Origin: Clostridia bacterium
Lineage (GTDB): Bacteria; Bacillota; Clostridia; TANB77; CAG-508
DNA length: 60,983 nt
NCBI GenBank assembly: GCA_017511265.1
Contig: JAFWKV010000042.1
Coordinates: 1 to 60,983 of the forward strand
Direction: 5' to 3'
Shown here: piece after piece, positions 1 to 9,055 of the stretch
Layout of the letters: each line of letters begins with the position of its first letter
How positions within the stretch are numbered: the first letter of the stretch is position 1
Notes under the pieces: model-generated
Databases searched by the model: none
Seen by the model: only the letters and a program-made list of their open reading frames with translations
What the model was told of the DNA's origin: nothing
Made by a program: the position numbers and the translations under genes

Positions 1-135
1 TAACACTAGTATTGCTAAACATTACGACCTTGTTGTCGCTTTCTTTCATTGAAATGTATTAATGAAAGGAAAGCTCCAGCCGACTACGCTTCGCTCCGCC
101 TACGCGGTCTTCATTTTTTAGCAATACTAGTGTTA
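1..135. repeat. Palindromic repeat, family A copy 1
   Basis: A core of about 95 bases is bounded by a perfect 19-base inverted repeat (1-19 and 117-135). The same core recurs at 24104-24203, but with completely different flanking arms. The core holds the GC-rich string CTCCGCCTACGCGGTCT. Bases 136-200 (ggtgatg, then gccccgtctcaaaagacagc) resemble the right arm of the 24 kb copy, so a larger palindrome probably extends left beyond the window edge. No ORF or transposase is present. Confidence 0.8.
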
Positions 136-203
136 CTCAAGGTGATGCTTTTTCACCCAAATTCCAAAATCATAGCCCCGTCTCAAAAGACAGCACCAAA
201 TCA

Positions 204-232
204 TTGACCGTTTTTTTTTACTATGATATAAT
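204..232 (+). promoter_or_regulatory. Predicted sigma-A promoter of dnaE
   Basis: TTGACC (204-209), 17-base spacer, TATAAT (227-232). It lies 26 bases before the dnaE start codon and just after the repeat arm, so dnaE probably has its own short leader. Confidence 0.65.
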
Positions 233-257
233 GCACATCACAAGGGGAGGAAAAAAG

Positions 258-3200
258 ATGTCGAATTTTGTGCATTTACACATACATAGTGAATTTAGCT
301 TATTAGATGGAGCAAACAGAATAAAAGATTTACCGGTAAGAGCAAAAGAGCTAGGAATGGATGCGATGGCAATTACAGACCATGGAGTAATGTATGGAGC
401 AATAGATTTTTATAAAGCATGCAAAAAAGAAGGAATAAAGCCAATAATAGGCTGCGAAATGTATGTAGCTCCACGTTCAAGATTTGACAAAAATCCTGAA
501 CTTGACAAAAGATATAACCATTTAATTTTACTTGCAAAAAACAATGAAGGATACAAAAACCTAAGTAAACTAGTTTCCTTAGGCTTTGTTGAAGGTTATT
601 ATTATAAACCAAGAATAGATTTAGAAATATTAGAAAAATACCATGAAGGAATTATTTGTCTTAGTGCATGTTTGGCAGGTTCATTGAGCCAAGCAATATT
701 AAATGGTAATATGGAAAAAGCAGAAGAAATAGCATTATGGCATAAAAATGTATTTAAAGATGATTATTACATAGAAATACAAAATAATGGAATACAAGAA
801 CAAGTAATGGTGAACCAAAAGCTAGTACAAATAGCTAGAAAACTAGATATACCATTAGTTGCAACAAATGATGCACATTATCTAAAAAAAGAAGATGCGT
901 ACAATCATGAGATTTTATTATGTATTCAAACAGGAAAAAGAATGAGTGATCCAGACAGAATGAAGTTTGATACAGAAGATTTATATGTAAAATCTCCTGA
1001 AGAAATGTCAGACTATTTTAGCAATTTTCCTGATGCAATAGAGAATACGGTAAAAATAGCAGAAAAATGCAATGTGGAATTTGAATTTGGACATACAATC
1101 TTACCTAATTATGACGTATCACCAGAATTTGCAACCCATTACGATTATATGAAAAAATTGTGTGAAGATGGTTTAAAAGAAAGATATGGAGAAAACTTAT
1201 CTCAAGAAATAAAAGATAGAGCTGAGTATGAACTAAGCATAATTGATAAAATGGGATATGTCGATTATTATCTTATTGTATGGGATTTTATAAACTATGC
1301 CAAAAAAAATGATATACCTGTAGGACCTGGACGTGGTTCAGGTGCAGGTTCAATTTTAGCATATGCAATGGGGATAACAGATATAGATCCAATTAAATAT
1401 GGACTGATTTTTGAAAGATTCTTAAACCCAGAAAGAGTCAGTATGCCTGACTTTGATGTTGACTTTTGTTATGAAAGAAGAGAAGATGTAATAGAATATG
1501 TATCGAAAAAATATGGGTATGACCATGTATCACAAATAATAACATTTGGAACAATGTCTGCAAGAATGGTAATTCGTGACGTAGCAAGAGTACTAGACGT
1601 TCCATATGCAGATGCAGACAAACTTGCAAAAATGATACCAAATGAGTTACATATTACAATTAAAAAAGCTATTTCACAAAACAAAGAATTGGGTAGCTTA
1701 TATGATACAGACACGGAAATACACAAATTGCTAGACATAGCAATGGCACTAGAAGGCATGCCAAGACAGGCATCAACACATGCTTGTGGAGTAGTTATAA
1801 CAAAGGAACCTGTAGATACTTATGTTCCACTTTATGTTAGAGATGGACAAATATCAACTCAGTACATAATGACTACACTTGAAGAATTAGGGTTATTAAA
1901 GATGGACTTTTTAGGTCTTCGTACATTAACTGTTATAAAAGACACTATTGACTTAGTAAAAGAAAACCATGGAATAGATGTAGAATTTGATAAAGAAATG
2001 GATGACCCAAAAGTATATAAATTATGGCATGAAGGAAAATCGTGCGGAATATTCCAATTTGAAAGTCAAGGCATGACAAACTTTATGAAAGAGCTAAAGC
2101 CAGACTGTTTGGAAGACTTGATTGCAGGAGTTTCTTTATATAGACCTGGTCCAATGGATCAAATACCAAGATATATACGTGGTAAACTTAATCCAGGACA
2201 TAATGAATACACACATCCAAGCTTAGAGCCAATACTTAATGTTACTTATGGGTGTATGGTTTATCAAGAACAAGTTATGCAAATAGTTAGAGACCTAGCA
2301 GGGTATTCTTTAGGCAGAGCAGATTTAGTGAGACGTGCAATGGGTAAGAAAAAGCTTGATGTTATGGCAAAAGAAAGAGAAATATTTATACACGGACAAA
2401 CCGATGATGAAGGAAATATTGTAGTTCCTGGATGTGTGAGAAATGGAATAGAAGAAAAAGATGCTAACAAAATCTTTGATGAGATGGCAGAATTCGCAAA
2501 ATATGCATTTAATAAATCACATGCAGCATGTTATGCAGTTGTAGCATATAGAACAGCGTATTTAAAAGCCTATTATCCTGCAGAATTTATGGCTGCTACA
2601 TTAAATAGCTTCTTAGGAAACTTAGACAAAATACCTCAATATATAGACGAATGCAAGAAGCTTGGAATAGAAATATTAAAGCCAGATATAAATAAAAGCC
2701 AGACAAAATTCACAGCAAAGAATAATAAAATTCGATTCGGATTAGGAAGTATAAAAAATGTTGGTCTTGAACCAATTAATGCAGTTATAAAAGAAAGAAC
2801 AGAACACGGAGAATTTGAAAGTTTTACAGACTTTTGCGAAAGAATTTCAGATGAAGCGGTTAACAAAAAATGTATAGAAAGCTTAATTAAAGCGGGAGTA
2901 TTTGACGAATTTCCACAAACAAGAGCAACTTTATTAGCATCTTTTGAAGGAATAATTGACCAAATTCAAAATACAAAAAAGCGCGGACTAGATGGACAAG
3001 TAACTATGTTTGATTTACAGACGCCAGAAAAGGAAGAAATACAAGACATAAAATATCATTTTATAGAAAGAGAAGAATTTAATGAAAGAGAATTATTACG
3101 AGTAGAAAAAGAAATGCTTGGAATATATGTTTCTGGACATCCTTTAGAAAAATTAAGAGAACAGCTACAAAAACAAACTAATATTAATACAATACAAATG

Positions 3201-3728
3201 AGACAACTTGAAGACAATAGTGAAGATGCTACAGATAAACCTCAATTCAAAGATGGACAAATAGTGAAGTACGCAGGAATAATCAATTCAGTAAAGAAAA
3301 AATATACAAAAACAAATAAGCTTATGGCATTTATAACTATAGAAGATTTATATGGAATAGCAGAAATAATTGCATTTGAAAATACAGTTATGCAAGCAGG
3401 GGAGATATTAGTTGAAAATAACATTGTTATGGTTGAAGGAAGATTAAGCATTAGAGAAGATGAAGATACAAAAATAGTGGCTAATAAAATTTATCCATTT
3501 GGAGAACAAAAACACAAAAAATTTGTACTTGATATAACTGATTCAACTGAAGAAGAAAAAGCAAAGCTAAGAGGAGCAATAAAATTTTTTTCTGGAGAGA
3601 GAAACAATATGCCTGTATTTGTCAAAATTGGAGAAGAAGAAAAATCTTGTGGCGCAATCTATTTAACAAAACCGATAACTCAATTTTTTGAAGAAATTGT
3701 GGGAAAAGAAAAAATACAATTTGAGTAA
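258..3728 (+). CDS. dnaE: DNA polymerase III alpha subunit (DnaE)
   Basis: Replicative DNA polymerase of the C family, 1156 residues, normal length. The N-terminal PHP domain begins with HLHIHSEFSLLDG. The catalytic Asp pair is in PDFDVDF near residue 397 and a third conserved motif, MDFLGLRTL, is near 549. A C-terminal OB-fold region follows around residue 1000 and there is no proofreading exonuclease insertion, so this is DnaE rather than PolC. I chose ATG 258 because AAGGGGAGG lies just upstream; the longer frame from 204 would start inside the promoter. It contains CGT, CGC and CGA arginine codons but no in-frame CGG. Confidence 0.97.
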   Translation: MSNFVHLHIHSEFSLLDGANRIKDLPVRAKELGMDAMAITDHGVMYGAIDFYKACKKEGIKPIIGCEMYVAPRSRFDKNPELDKRYNHLILLAKNNEGYKNLSKLVSLGFVEGYYYKPRIDLEILEKYHEGIICLSACLAGSLSQAILNGNMEKAEEIALWHKNVFKDDYYIEIQNNGIQEQVMVNQKLVQIARKLDIPLVATNDAHYLKKEDAYNHEILLCIQTGKRMSDPDRMKFDTEDLYVKSPEEMSDYFSNFPDAIENTVKIAEKCNVEFEFGHTILPNYDVSPEFATHYDYMKKLCEDGLKERYGENLSQEIKDRAEYELSIIDKMGYVDYYLIVWDFINYAKKNDIPVGPGRGSGAGSILAYAMGITDIDPIKYGLIFERFLNPERVSMPDFDVDFCYERREDVIEYVSKKYGYDHVSQIITFGTMSARMVIRDVARVLDVPYADADKLAKMIPNELHITIKKAISQNKELGSLYDTDTEIHKLLDIAMALEGMPRQASTHACGVVITKEPVDTYVPLYVRDGQISTQYIMTTLEELGLLKMDFLGLRTLTVIKDTIDLVKENHGIDVEFDKEMDDPKVYKLWHEGKSCGIFQFESQGMTNFMKELKPDCLEDLIAGVSLYRPGPMDQIPRYIRGKLNPGHNEYTHPSLEPILNVTYGCMVYQEQVMQIVRDLAGYSLGRADLVRRAMGKKKLDVMAKEREIFIHGQTDDEGNIVVPGCVRNGIEEKDANKIFDEMAEFAKYAFNKSHAACYAVVAYRTAYLKAYYPAEFMAATLNSFLGNLDKIPQYIDECKKLGIEILKPDINKSQTKFTAKNNKIRFGLGSIKNVGLEPINAVIKERTEHGEFESFTDFCERISDEAVNKKCIESLIKAGVFDEFPQTRATLLASFEGIIDQIQNTKKRGLDGQVTMFDLQTPEKEEIQDIKYHFIEREEFNERELLRVEKEMLGIYVSGHPLEKLREQLQKQTNINTIQMRQLEDNSEDATDKPQFKDGQIVKYAGIINSVKKKYTKTNKLMAFITIEDLYGIAEIIAFENTVMQAGEILVENNIVMVEGRLSIREDEDTKIVANKIYPFGEQKHKKFVLDITDSTEEEKAKLRGAIKFFSGERNNMPVFVKIGEEEKSCGAIYLTKPITQFFEEIVGKEKIQFE

Positions 3729-3742
3729 ATAAAGGAGAAGAT

Positions 3743-3771
3743 TTGCTAAAAATAATGATTTATGTTATAAT
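3743..3771 (+). promoter_or_regulatory. Predicted promoter of the 65-residue membrane protein gene
   Basis: TTGCTA (3743-3748), 17-base spacer, TATAAT (3766-3771), about 50 bases before the ATG at 3822. Confidence 0.5.
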
Positions 3772-3821
3772 ATAGAGGCATTTTAATGTACAAACCTTGT
3801 CACTAACAGAAAGGATACACT

Positions 3822-4019
3822 ATGGAAGCTTATTATGCATTACTAATGTGTGGAGGAGTTAGTTTATGTTTATCACTATCTGCTTTAATCCAAGGTAAAG
3901 ATTTGCAAGCGATTTTTATGCTTATGTTTGCAATTTTATCGGCTCTTTTGGCAATCTTTTTCAAATTAGTGGAAATAAAAAAAATAATAGAGAAAAATGA
4001 TATTAATAAGTATAGTTAG
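3822..4019 (+). CDS. Small hydrophobic membrane protein, unknown function
   Basis: A 65-residue protein, not recognised. It has two predicted membrane segments, about residues 5-22 and 29-49, and a charged tail (KKIIEKNDINKYS). A ribosome site (GAAAGGA) and a plausible promoter lie upstream, and the gene ends before a strong hairpin, so it looks like a separate transcription unit convergent with the ATPase gene. Nothing in the neighbourhood suggests a role. Confidence 0.6.
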   Translation: MEAYYALLMCGGVSLCLSLSALIQGKDLQAIFMLMFAILSALLAIFFKLVEIKKIIEKNDINKYS

Positions 4020-4108
4020 TTTTTCAATATGCAGTAATTGCAAAACCACTATGACAAGGGGTGGTGAACCAATAGAACCAAAGAAAATCTGACAAAAGAG
4101 AAGGGGTT

Positions 4109-4191
4109 AAAGAAGATGTCAATGGGAACGGGTTTAATTGACACAGTATTGTGTCAGTTAAACCCGTCCCCATTGACATCTTCTTTTTTTT
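4109..4191. terminator. Bidirectional hairpin terminator made of REP-like units
   Basis: Long inverted repeat: arms run from AAAGAAGATGTCAATGGG to the complement ending in CTTCTTT, followed by a T-run. Each arm carries one REP-like unit (TGTCAATGGGAACGGG and its complement). It lies between convergent genes and can terminate transcription from both sides. Confidence 0.8.
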
Positions 4192-4196
4192 GAAAA

Positions 4197-6806
4197 CTAA
4201 ATCCATTCTCCAAATTTTTTCATATAAATTTTTTTAGCTAATAAAGCAACAAAACAGTAAAGAATAGGGACAACAATTATAATAGATAAATATTCAATAG
4301 GCAAAGCCACCAATCCAATTAACTCACCAAGCCATGTATAAGGAACAGCTATGGCAATTAAGCTAATAAGAATTGAAGAGGCATAAACCATTGGTGAAGC
4401 GTGACTTTGTATAAAAGGTGTTTTTGCAGTTCTAATGATATGCATACCAAGCAAATTAGATACAATACTATAAGTAAACCAAATAGTTTGAAAAGTAGCA
4501 ACTTGCCTAATTCCAAATATAAACCACATACTTGCAAAAACAATTAAGTCAAAAGCTGAACTTAAAGGACCCATAAATAACATAAATCTTTTAAGACTTT
4601 GTGTATCCCATCTTTTAGGGCCTTTTATATAGTCCTCATCTACATTGTCAAAAGGTAGTGTAAGTTGACCAAAATCATATAATAAACTTTCTACCAATAA
4701 TTGTATAGGTGTTTCTGGCAAAAATGGTAAAAACACACTAGCAATTATAACTGATACAACCTCACCAAAGTTGAAGCTTGCTGCCATCTTGATGTATTTA
4801 ATTAAATTTGCAAATGTACGTCTACCTTCACGAACACCATGTAATAAAACCTGTAAATCTTTCTCTAAAAGAATAATATCTGCAGATTCTTTTGCAATAT
4901 CAACTGCAGTATCAACAGAGATGCCTACATCAGAATTGGTAAGAGAAGGGCTATCATTTATACCATCACCCATATAACCAACAATATTCCCACTTTCTTT
5001 TAAAAGTCTTACAAGTCTTGCTTTTTGAATAGGCGAAAGTTTAGCAAAAATATTATTTTTTCTTAAAAGTCTTAAAACACCTAAGTCTGGTAAATTTTCT
5101 ATTTGACTTCCAAGTATTACTTTTTTAGATTTTATGCCTACTTTATCACAAATACATCTTGAAACTTCAGCATTGTCTCCAGTTAAAACAATTACCCTTA
5201 TTCCAGAAGCATTTAATTTTTCAATTGCAACTTTTGCACTTTCTTTTGGAGGATCAAGAAAACCTATAAATCCCATTAAAACCATATTTTTTTCATCACT
5301 TACACTAAAGTTTTCTATATTTAAAATGTCATTTTTTTGACAAACTGCAACAACTCTTAATCCTTCTTTGTTTAGCTTTTTACTAATTTTTCTTATGTTT
5401 TCTTTTATATCTTTAGTTAAAGTAGAAACTTGTCCTTTATAATCAACAAGGGTAGAAATACTTAATATTTCTTCAACAGCCCCTTTAGTAATTAATTGCT
5501 TTTTAGTACCATCAGTTACTACAACTGATAATCTTCTTCGTGTAAAGTCAAATGGAATTTCATCAATTTTTTTATATCTTTTTGTATATTCTTCCATACC
5601 ATTTTCTAAGCCTCTTTTTATTACAGCTTCATCGATATTTCCTTGTAGTCCAGTTTGAAAATATGAATTTAAAAAGGCGTGTTTTAAAATACGAATATCT
5701 TCATCACCATTAATATCTAGGTATTTTTCTAATACAATTCTATCTTCTGTTAATGTTCCTGTTTTGTCTGTACATAAAATATTCATAGCACCAAAACTTT
5801 GAATTGAATCAAGTTTTTTTACAATAGTTTTTTTCTTTGACATATTTACAGCACCTTTAGACAAGCTAGATGATAAAATAACAGGAAGTAGTAAAGGAGT
5901 TATTCCAATAGCTACAGCAACAGAAAAAGTAAATGCTGTTAAAATTTCTTGTTTTGAAACATTTATTAGAAATACAAGGGGAATTAATATAAGCATAAAT
6001 CTAATTAATAGTTTACTTACACTTTCAACACCTGTCTGGAATGCTGTTTTAGGTTTTCCAAGTACTAGAGTTTTTGCTACTTTTCCAAAGTATGTATCGT
6101 CAGCAGTACGAATTATTACAGCTTTTGCTGTACCGCTTATAACATTTGTACCCATAAAACATATAGTATCTAAATCTGTTATACTTTCTATTTCATCATC
6201 TGTTAAACTGGAATTAACTTCCTTTTTAATACTATCAGATTCTCCAGTTAAAGAAGACTGACTAACATATAGGTCTTTTGCTTCGATAACTCTTAAGTCT
6301 GCAGGTATCATATCACCAGCACCTAGGACTACAATATCTCCTATAGTTAATTCTTTTATAGGAACTTTTACTTTTTTTCCATCTCTTAATACAGTTGCTG
6401 TGGTTGCTACCATTTCTTTAAGCTTTTCAGCAGCTTTATTTGAACGATATTCTTCAAAAAATTCTAATAGAGTACTTGCTAATACTAATACTGCAACAAC
6501 AATTATATTTGCATAACTTGGAACAGATGCTAATACAACGTCTGTATAATATAATACGAAAATTATTCCAAGTAATATACAGTTAAATGGTGTAAATAAG
6601 CTTGCAAAAAAATAGTGATACCATTTTTTAGGCTTGGTTTGCTTTATTTCATTATAGCCATATTTACTTATGTTTTCTTCTGCTTGAGTGGTAGAGAGCC
6701 CCTCTGTATGTACATTAAATTCTTTGATAAATTCTTCTTTTTCTAGTGTTGCTGGTCTACCATAAGCTTTGTGTACATTAAATTCTTCTTTCTTTTGATT
6801 TTGCAT
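4197..6806 (-). CDS. mgtA: Magnesium-transporting P-type ATPase, MgtA/MgtB type
   Basis: Membrane ATPase of 869 residues. It has the P-type landmarks: SLTGES near residue 186, the phosphorylation loop CTDKTGTLTED near 347, and GDGIND near 613. The extended motif NILCTDKTGTLTEDRIVLEKY, the soluble N-terminus and the ten-helix layout fit the P3B magnesium importers rather than calcium pumps. It has a strong AGGAGGT ribosome site and follows tsaE-tsaB on the same strand with a 44-base gap, so cotranscription is possible. No magnesium-sensing leader was seen in that gap. Substrate is inferred from family resemblance. Confidence 0.88.
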   Translation of the reverse strand: MQNQKKEEFNVHKAYGRPATLEKEEFIKEFNVHTEGLSTTQAEENISKYGYNEIKQTKPKKWYHYFFASLFTPFNCILLGIIFVLYYTDVVLASVPSYANIIVVAVLVLASTLLEFFEEYRSNKAAEKLKEMVATTATVLRDGKKVKVPIKELTIGDIVVLGAGDMIPADLRVIEAKDLYVSQSSLTGESDSIKKEVNSSLTDDEIESITDLDTICFMGTNVISGTAKAVIIRTADDTYFGKVAKTLVLGKPKTAFQTGVESVSKLLIRFMLILIPLVFLINVSKQEILTAFTFSVAVAIGITPLLLPVILSSSLSKGAVNMSKKKTIVKKLDSIQSFGAMNILCTDKTGTLTEDRIVLEKYLDINGDEDIRILKHAFLNSYFQTGLQGNIDEAVIKRGLENGMEEYTKRYKKIDEIPFDFTRRRLSVVVTDGTKKQLITKGAVEEILSISTLVDYKGQVSTLTKDIKENIRKISKKLNKEGLRVVAVCQKNDILNIENFSVSDEKNMVLMGFIGFLDPPKESAKVAIEKLNASGIRVIVLTGDNAEVSRCICDKVGIKSKKVILGSQIENLPDLGVLRLLRKNNIFAKLSPIQKARLVRLLKESGNIVGYMGDGINDSPSLTNSDVGISVDTAVDIAKESADIILLEKDLQVLLHGVREGRRTFANLIKYIKMAASFNFGEVVSVIIASVFLPFLPETPIQLLVESLLYDFGQLTLPFDNVDEDYIKGPKRWDTQSLKRFMLFMGPLSSAFDLIVFASMWFIFGIRQVATFQTIWFTYSIVSNLLGMHIIRTAKTPFIQSHASPMVYASSILISLIAIAVPYTWLGELIGLVALPIEYLSIIIVVPILYCFVALLAKKIYMKKFGEWI

Positions 6807-6850
6807 TTTTTTTACCTCCTATTGCTAATTATAACACTAATAAAAAAAAG

Positions 6851-7540
6851 TTAAACACTTTTTTGATTTTTTTTATTAAGCATCCTTTCTGCTTGTGATT
6901 TTCTAAGATAAAGAGGCATAACACTATTGTAGTTTCCGCTTGAGTATGCATTTAAACCAGCTAGTCCCAACTTATAGCCAGATAAATCATTATTATTTGA
7001 AATAATGCAATCACCAAACCTTGAGCAAATAAGGTCTTTGTTGACAATAGCACCATTACCAACAAAAGTAATACCGCTATAATAATCTGTTAAGTTATCT
7101 AAAATATTATCAATATGGTCTGCCGAAAGTGGTTTAAGCAATTTATAATTGCCATTATTTAATTCAAAAATTCCACAATAGCAATTTGAATTTCTGGCAT
7201 CTATTAATGAACAAATAATTCCATCAGTATTTATGTTATAAGCTAATGCCTCAAGAGAGCTAATACCACAAGTTGCAATATTCAAGCTGTCTGAAAAGGC
7301 CATTGCAGTAGAAACACCAATACGAATACCTGTAAAAGAACCAGGGCCTTTATCACATACGATTAAATCAATATCTTTTAATTGTAAATTGGTTTCTTTA
7401 AATATTTTGTCTATAGTTGGCATTAAGCTTTCAGAATGTGTTAGACCATTGTCTAAATTTATCTCTTTTATTAATTTTGGGTCTTCTAAAATAGCAACTC
7501 CGCAAATATTACTAGATGTGTCTATACTTAAAATTTTCAT
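6851..7540 (-). CDS. tsaB: tRNA t6A biosynthesis protein TsaB
   Basis: A 229-residue ASKHA-fold protein starting MKILSIDTSSNICGVA, with GLTHSESLMPTI and the signature GPGSFTGIRIGVSTAMAF. TsaB pairs with TsaD and TsaE to make threonylcarbamoyladenosine at tRNA position 37. Its ATG overlaps the tsaE stop (ATGA), a translationally coupled pair. tsaD is not in the window. Confidence 0.95.
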   Translation of the reverse strand: MKILSIDTSSNICGVAILEDPKLIKEINLDNGLTHSESLMPTIDKIFKETNLQLKDIDLIVCDKGPGSFTGIRIGVSTAMAFSDSLNIATCGISSLEALAYNINTDGIICSLIDARNSNCYCGIFELNNGNYKLLKPLSADHIDNILDNLTDYYSGITFVGNGAIVNKDLICSRFGDCIISNNNDLSGYKLGLAGLNAYSSGNYNSVMPLYLRKSQAERMLNKKNQKSV

Positions 7541-7995
7541 ACCAATTCCTCCATATTAATACTATTTCCAAAATTCTCTATATTTAGAATTCGGGTATTT
7601 TCCTTTTCAATATTTTTTTCAAATGTAATTTTTATATATTTTTCTGGCAAAGCATCTTCAATTATTTCACCCCATTCAATAATGCAAATACCATTTTCAA
7701 AATATTCTTCTCCACCAATTGCATAAAATTCATCACTATTTTCAAGCCTATAAACGTCAAAGTGATAAATTGTAACATTTTCGTTTTTATATTCATTAAC
7801 TATTGTAAAGGTAGGGCTTGAGATTTCATTTTCTAAACCAAAGTACGACAAAAAACCTTCTGTAAATTTTGTTTTACCAGCTCCTAATTCGCCAGTTAAA
7901 ACTATAACATCACCTTTGGTTAATTTTGAAGCTAACTTTTTAGCAAAATTTTTAGTCTCTATTTCTGAATTTGAAATAAATTTATATTTAGACAA
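7537..7995 (-). CDS. tsaE: tRNA t6A biosynthesis ATPase TsaE
   Basis: Small P-loop ATPase with Walker A GELGAGKT and the conserved SPTFTIVNEY and IYHFDVYRL segments. It drives the TsaB/TsaD cycle of tRNA t6A synthesis. Two TTG codons could start it. I prefer 7995 because AAAGGA lies nine bases upstream, whereas TTG 8004 touches the ribosome site. The 3-prime end overlaps tsaB by four bases. Length (about 152 residues) is normal. Confidence 0.93.
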   Translation of the reverse strand: MSKYKFISNSEIETKNFAKKLASKLTKGDVIVLTGELGAGKTKFTEGFLSYFGLENEISSPTFTIVNEYKNENVTIYHFDVYRLENSDEFYAIGGEEYFENGICIIEWGEIIEDALPEKYIKITFEKNIEKENTRILNIENFGNSINMEELV

Positions 7996-8061
7996 TATAA
8001 TCAATCCTTTCTACAGCAATATTTTACAGCAATTTTACTAATTTGTAAATAATAAATTAAA

Positions 8062-8093
8062 CCAAAAAAGAGTGATTAATCACTCTTTTTTGG
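8062..8093. terminator. Bidirectional terminator
   Basis: Perfect palindrome with arms CCAAAAAAGAGTGATTA, giving A- and T-runs on both sides. It ends the unrecognised gene at 8109 (leftward); the tsaE start lies about 70 bases further left. Confidence 0.8.
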
Positions 8094-8108
8094 TAGAACA
8101 ACTAAAAA

Positions 8109-8789
8109 TTAGCAAATATGAAGACATTCTATGGTAGCTATAGCATCACCAAATACTTTGCGTACACAGGTCTTGTCTACACATTCTGCAAAATATTTGA
8201 GCTGATCTATAGAAAAGCAAATCCTACACCTATAAGGATCAATGTTTATACTTTCAAGCTGTTTAATTTGAATACTGAAAGTACTATAAATAAAATTGTC
8301 TCCTTCTTCTTGCTCTCTAGTCCACAATTCACCTCCATAGAACTCGATACATCCATGCATTGAAAGAAGCTCAGTAAGTATGCTGTAATACCTATTAGAA
8401 AATGGACAAATTTCCTCGCTTTCAGAATTGCAGGTAAGAATTGGTATATCATGCCAATCTTTTTGTTCAAAGCCACATTTATGTGCTAGGATTAATACTT
8501 CTTCCCAAGTTTCATCACATAGATGAAGGATAATAGTATCAGTAAGTATTAATGAGTAATTAACAGGTTCTAAAACAAACTCTTCTCCTTTACTAAAAGT
8601 TGCAATAGTTTCTTCAATTTTATTTGTTACTGAATCGAGCATTTCCTTCCTTAATGCACTAGCAATGTTCTTTTCTAAGGTTTTCTTTAGAACGTGACAT
8701 GGAATGAAAAATGGATATTCTTTGTTTAGGTCTTTTATGGATTCTTCAAAAATTGTTTGTAAGAATTCATGATTACTAGTTTTTTGCAT
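8109..8789 (-). CDS. Unrecognised Cys-rich soluble protein
   Basis: A 226-residue protein with no membrane segment and no family I recognise. It is acidic and has several cysteines (for example CDETWEEV, TCNSESEEIC, DPYRCRICF, CVDKTCVRK, and a final CLHIC), which might bind metal, but no standard zinc-finger spacing is clear. It has its own terminator and a 265-base intergenic gap upstream, so it is probably monocistronic. The full-length frame supports a real gene. Confidence 0.55.
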   Translation of the reverse strand: MQKTSNHEFLQTIFEESIKDLNKEYPFFIPCHVLKKTLEKNIASALRKEMLDSVTNKIEETIATFSKGEEFVLEPVNYSLILTDTIILHLCDETWEEVLILAHKCGFEQKDWHDIPILTCNSESEEICPFSNRYYSILTELLSMHGCIEFYGGELWTREQEEGDNFIYSTFSIQIKQLESINIDPYRCRICFSIDQLKYFAECVDKTCVRKVFGDAIATIECLHIC

Positions 8790-9055
8790 AGTTGTCCCTT
8801 CTACATAGATGTTTAATAAAACATACTAAAAGCATACCATATTTACATAATATTGTCAAGATATTGAAAGCATCTTAAGATTACAAAGAAAAATAGTGTT
8901 ACTATTTATATGTCAACATTTAGGCGGAAATAATTACAATCTAGTCTGAACAGTAACAAAATTATGAATTTTATTTTAGAAAGCTCTTTCAATTTTACTA
9001 AAAAAATGATAAAATAAACAATATTTGCATATTTTTATGCTAAAGGAGGCAAACA

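Noticed and set aside
3822-4019. Type I toxin
   Set aside because: Hydrophobic and small, but no antisense RNA promoter or paired antitoxin was visible, so no function was assigned.
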